Assembly (NCBI GenBank): GCA_029937655.1
Contig: JAPYPK010000086.1
Span: 1-5,858 of the forward strand
Source of the DNA: Nitrospinaceae bacterium
GTDB lineage: Bacteria > Nitrospinota > Nitrospinia > Nitrospinales > VA-1
DNA: 5,858 bases
Direction: 5' to 3'
The position numbers and the translations under genes were made by a program. Below are positions 5,135-5,858 of the stretch, piece after piece. The stretch's first letter is position 1. Every line of letters begins with the position of its first letter. The notes beneath the pieces were generated by a model, which was given only the letters and a program-made list of their open reading frames with translations, had not been told where the DNA came from and ran no database searches.

Positions 5135-5858
5135 ATGGATTTTAACGACGTTACAAATATTTTCAAAGAAGATCTTTTGCGGTTAGAGCGCTCAATACAG
5201 GAAAACTATCAATCAGACGTTCCGTTGATACCAGGTATAGGTGACTATTTACTCAAGAATGGTGGAAAACGCATACGACCTCTTCTGCTTATGGTTGGAA
5301 CCAAGTTATGTGGTCGTGACGTAGATGAGAGAGTTATTCGGCATGGTTGCGTAATTGAGTACATCCATTCGGCAACATTACTTCATGATGACGTCGTAGA
5401 CCAGACCACCATCAGGCGAGGACGCGAAACAGTTAATGCAAAATGGGGAAGCGATGCCAGTATACTTGTGGGTGACTTCCTAATTTCACGATCCATTCTC
5501 ATGTTGGCTGCTGATTGCGACTCAAGGATAATCAATTCGGTTTCAGAGGCAACCAAGCATCTTGTAGAAGGCGGAATTATGGAATACAGTCAGGCTCGGA
5601 AGTTATCCGTCACTGAAGAACATTGTCTTGATGTTATTCTTCGCAAGACAGCATCCATGATGTCTCTCGGTTGTGAGCTAGCAGCATTACTTTCTGAAAC
5701 AAACTCTGAGCAGGAAAAGGCATTAATTGCCTTTGGCACACAATTTGGCATGGCATTTCAACTTATGGATGATGCTATGGATTATGGCAGCGAAGAAAAC
5801 TACCTAGGCAAACCACCAGGAAATGATTTTCAAGAAGGACACGTAACACTACCCCTAC
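5135..5858 (+). CDS. ispB: long-chain trans-polyprenyl diphosphate synthase (IspB-like), 3' end outside window
   Basis: Condenses isopentenyl diphosphate onto an allylic primer to build the C40-class chain used as a quinone side chain; a cytoplasmic, Mg-dependent enzyme. The 241 visible residues (of about 320) contain the family motifs in order: GGKRIRP (43-49), the first Asp-rich motif DDVVD (85-89) with RRG (94-96), GDF (113-115), KTA (171-173) and the second Asp-rich motif DDAMD (212-216), then GKPPGNDFQEGHVTLPL (225-241). Ala80, five residues before the first Asp motif, is small; a bulky residue there stops elongation in short-chain enzymes, so a long product is inferred. His236 occupies the site that is Lys in E. 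coli IspB (EGK). The ATG at 5135 is chosen by alignment with IspB; its Shine-Dalgarno is weak (GTAAG about 7 nt upstream). An in-frame TTG at 5117 is possible, and a TAG at 5099 closes the frame. It is divergent from the glycosyltransferase operon. The exact chain length is unproven, so the symbol is by family resemblance. Confidence 0.92.
   Translation, partial: MDFNDVTNIFKEDLLRLERSIQENYQSDVPLIPGIGDYLLKNGGKRIRPLLLMVGTKLCGRDVDERVIRHGCVIEYIHSATLLHDDVVDQTTIRRGRETVNAKWGSDASILVGDFLISRSILMLAADCDSRIINSVSEATKHLVEGGIMEYSQARKLSVTEEHCLDVILRKTASMMSLGCELAALLSETNSEQEKALIAFGTQFGMAFQLMDDAMDYGSEENYLGKPPGNDFQEGHVTLPL

Overview
The window is a moderately AT-rich stretch of bacterial chromosome. Gene density is high, and three of the six main genes start with GTG. 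The cell is probably Gram-negative: there is an IspB-like long-chain polyprenyl diphosphate synthase, a secreted HEAT-repeat protein and a DppBC/OppBC-type inner-membrane permease pair. Nothing in the sequence fixes the genus, and I do not name one. There are no tRNA or rRNA genes, no CRISPR array and no recognisable insertion sequence.

From left to right, positions 1-765 hold a minus-strand unit: a small cysteine-containing protein of unknown function (499-765), then a DUF1566 (Lcl C-terminal domain) protein that runs off the left edge (1-442). A good sigma70-type promoter (815-843) precedes them. Positions 766-1027 are non-coding and AT-rich. They hold that promoter, a probable terminator for the operon to the right, a nested AT-rich palindrome and an 8-bp tandem repeat.

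Positions 1028-4824 look like one four-gene minus-strand operon, transcribed in the order family 2 glycosyltransferase, exported HEAT-repeat protein, DppB/OppB-like permease, DppC/OppC-like permease. The first two genes are 13 nt apart, and the Shine-Dalgarno sequence of the second overlaps the stop of the first. The two permease genes overlap by 4 nt. An 83-nt gap separates the HEAT gene from the permease pair. No substrate-binding protein or ABC ATPase is present, although both ends of the operon are inside the window.

Positions 4868-5134 are a divergent promoter region. A likely plus-strand promoter (TTGACA, 17-nt spacer, TAGAAA) drives the polyprenyl synthase gene at 5135, which runs off the right edge. 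A weaker minus-strand promoter candidate and a possible 13-codon leader peptide precede the glycosyltransferase. Polyprenyl synthase feeds quinone side-chain synthesis, so it is probably unrelated in function to the operon.

I see no clear-cut new defence or mobile system. The most unusual points are the permease pair without its usual partners, co-transcribed with a glycosyltransferase and a very regular 11 x 31-residue HEAT solenoid, and the possible leader-peptide coupling at the head of that operon.
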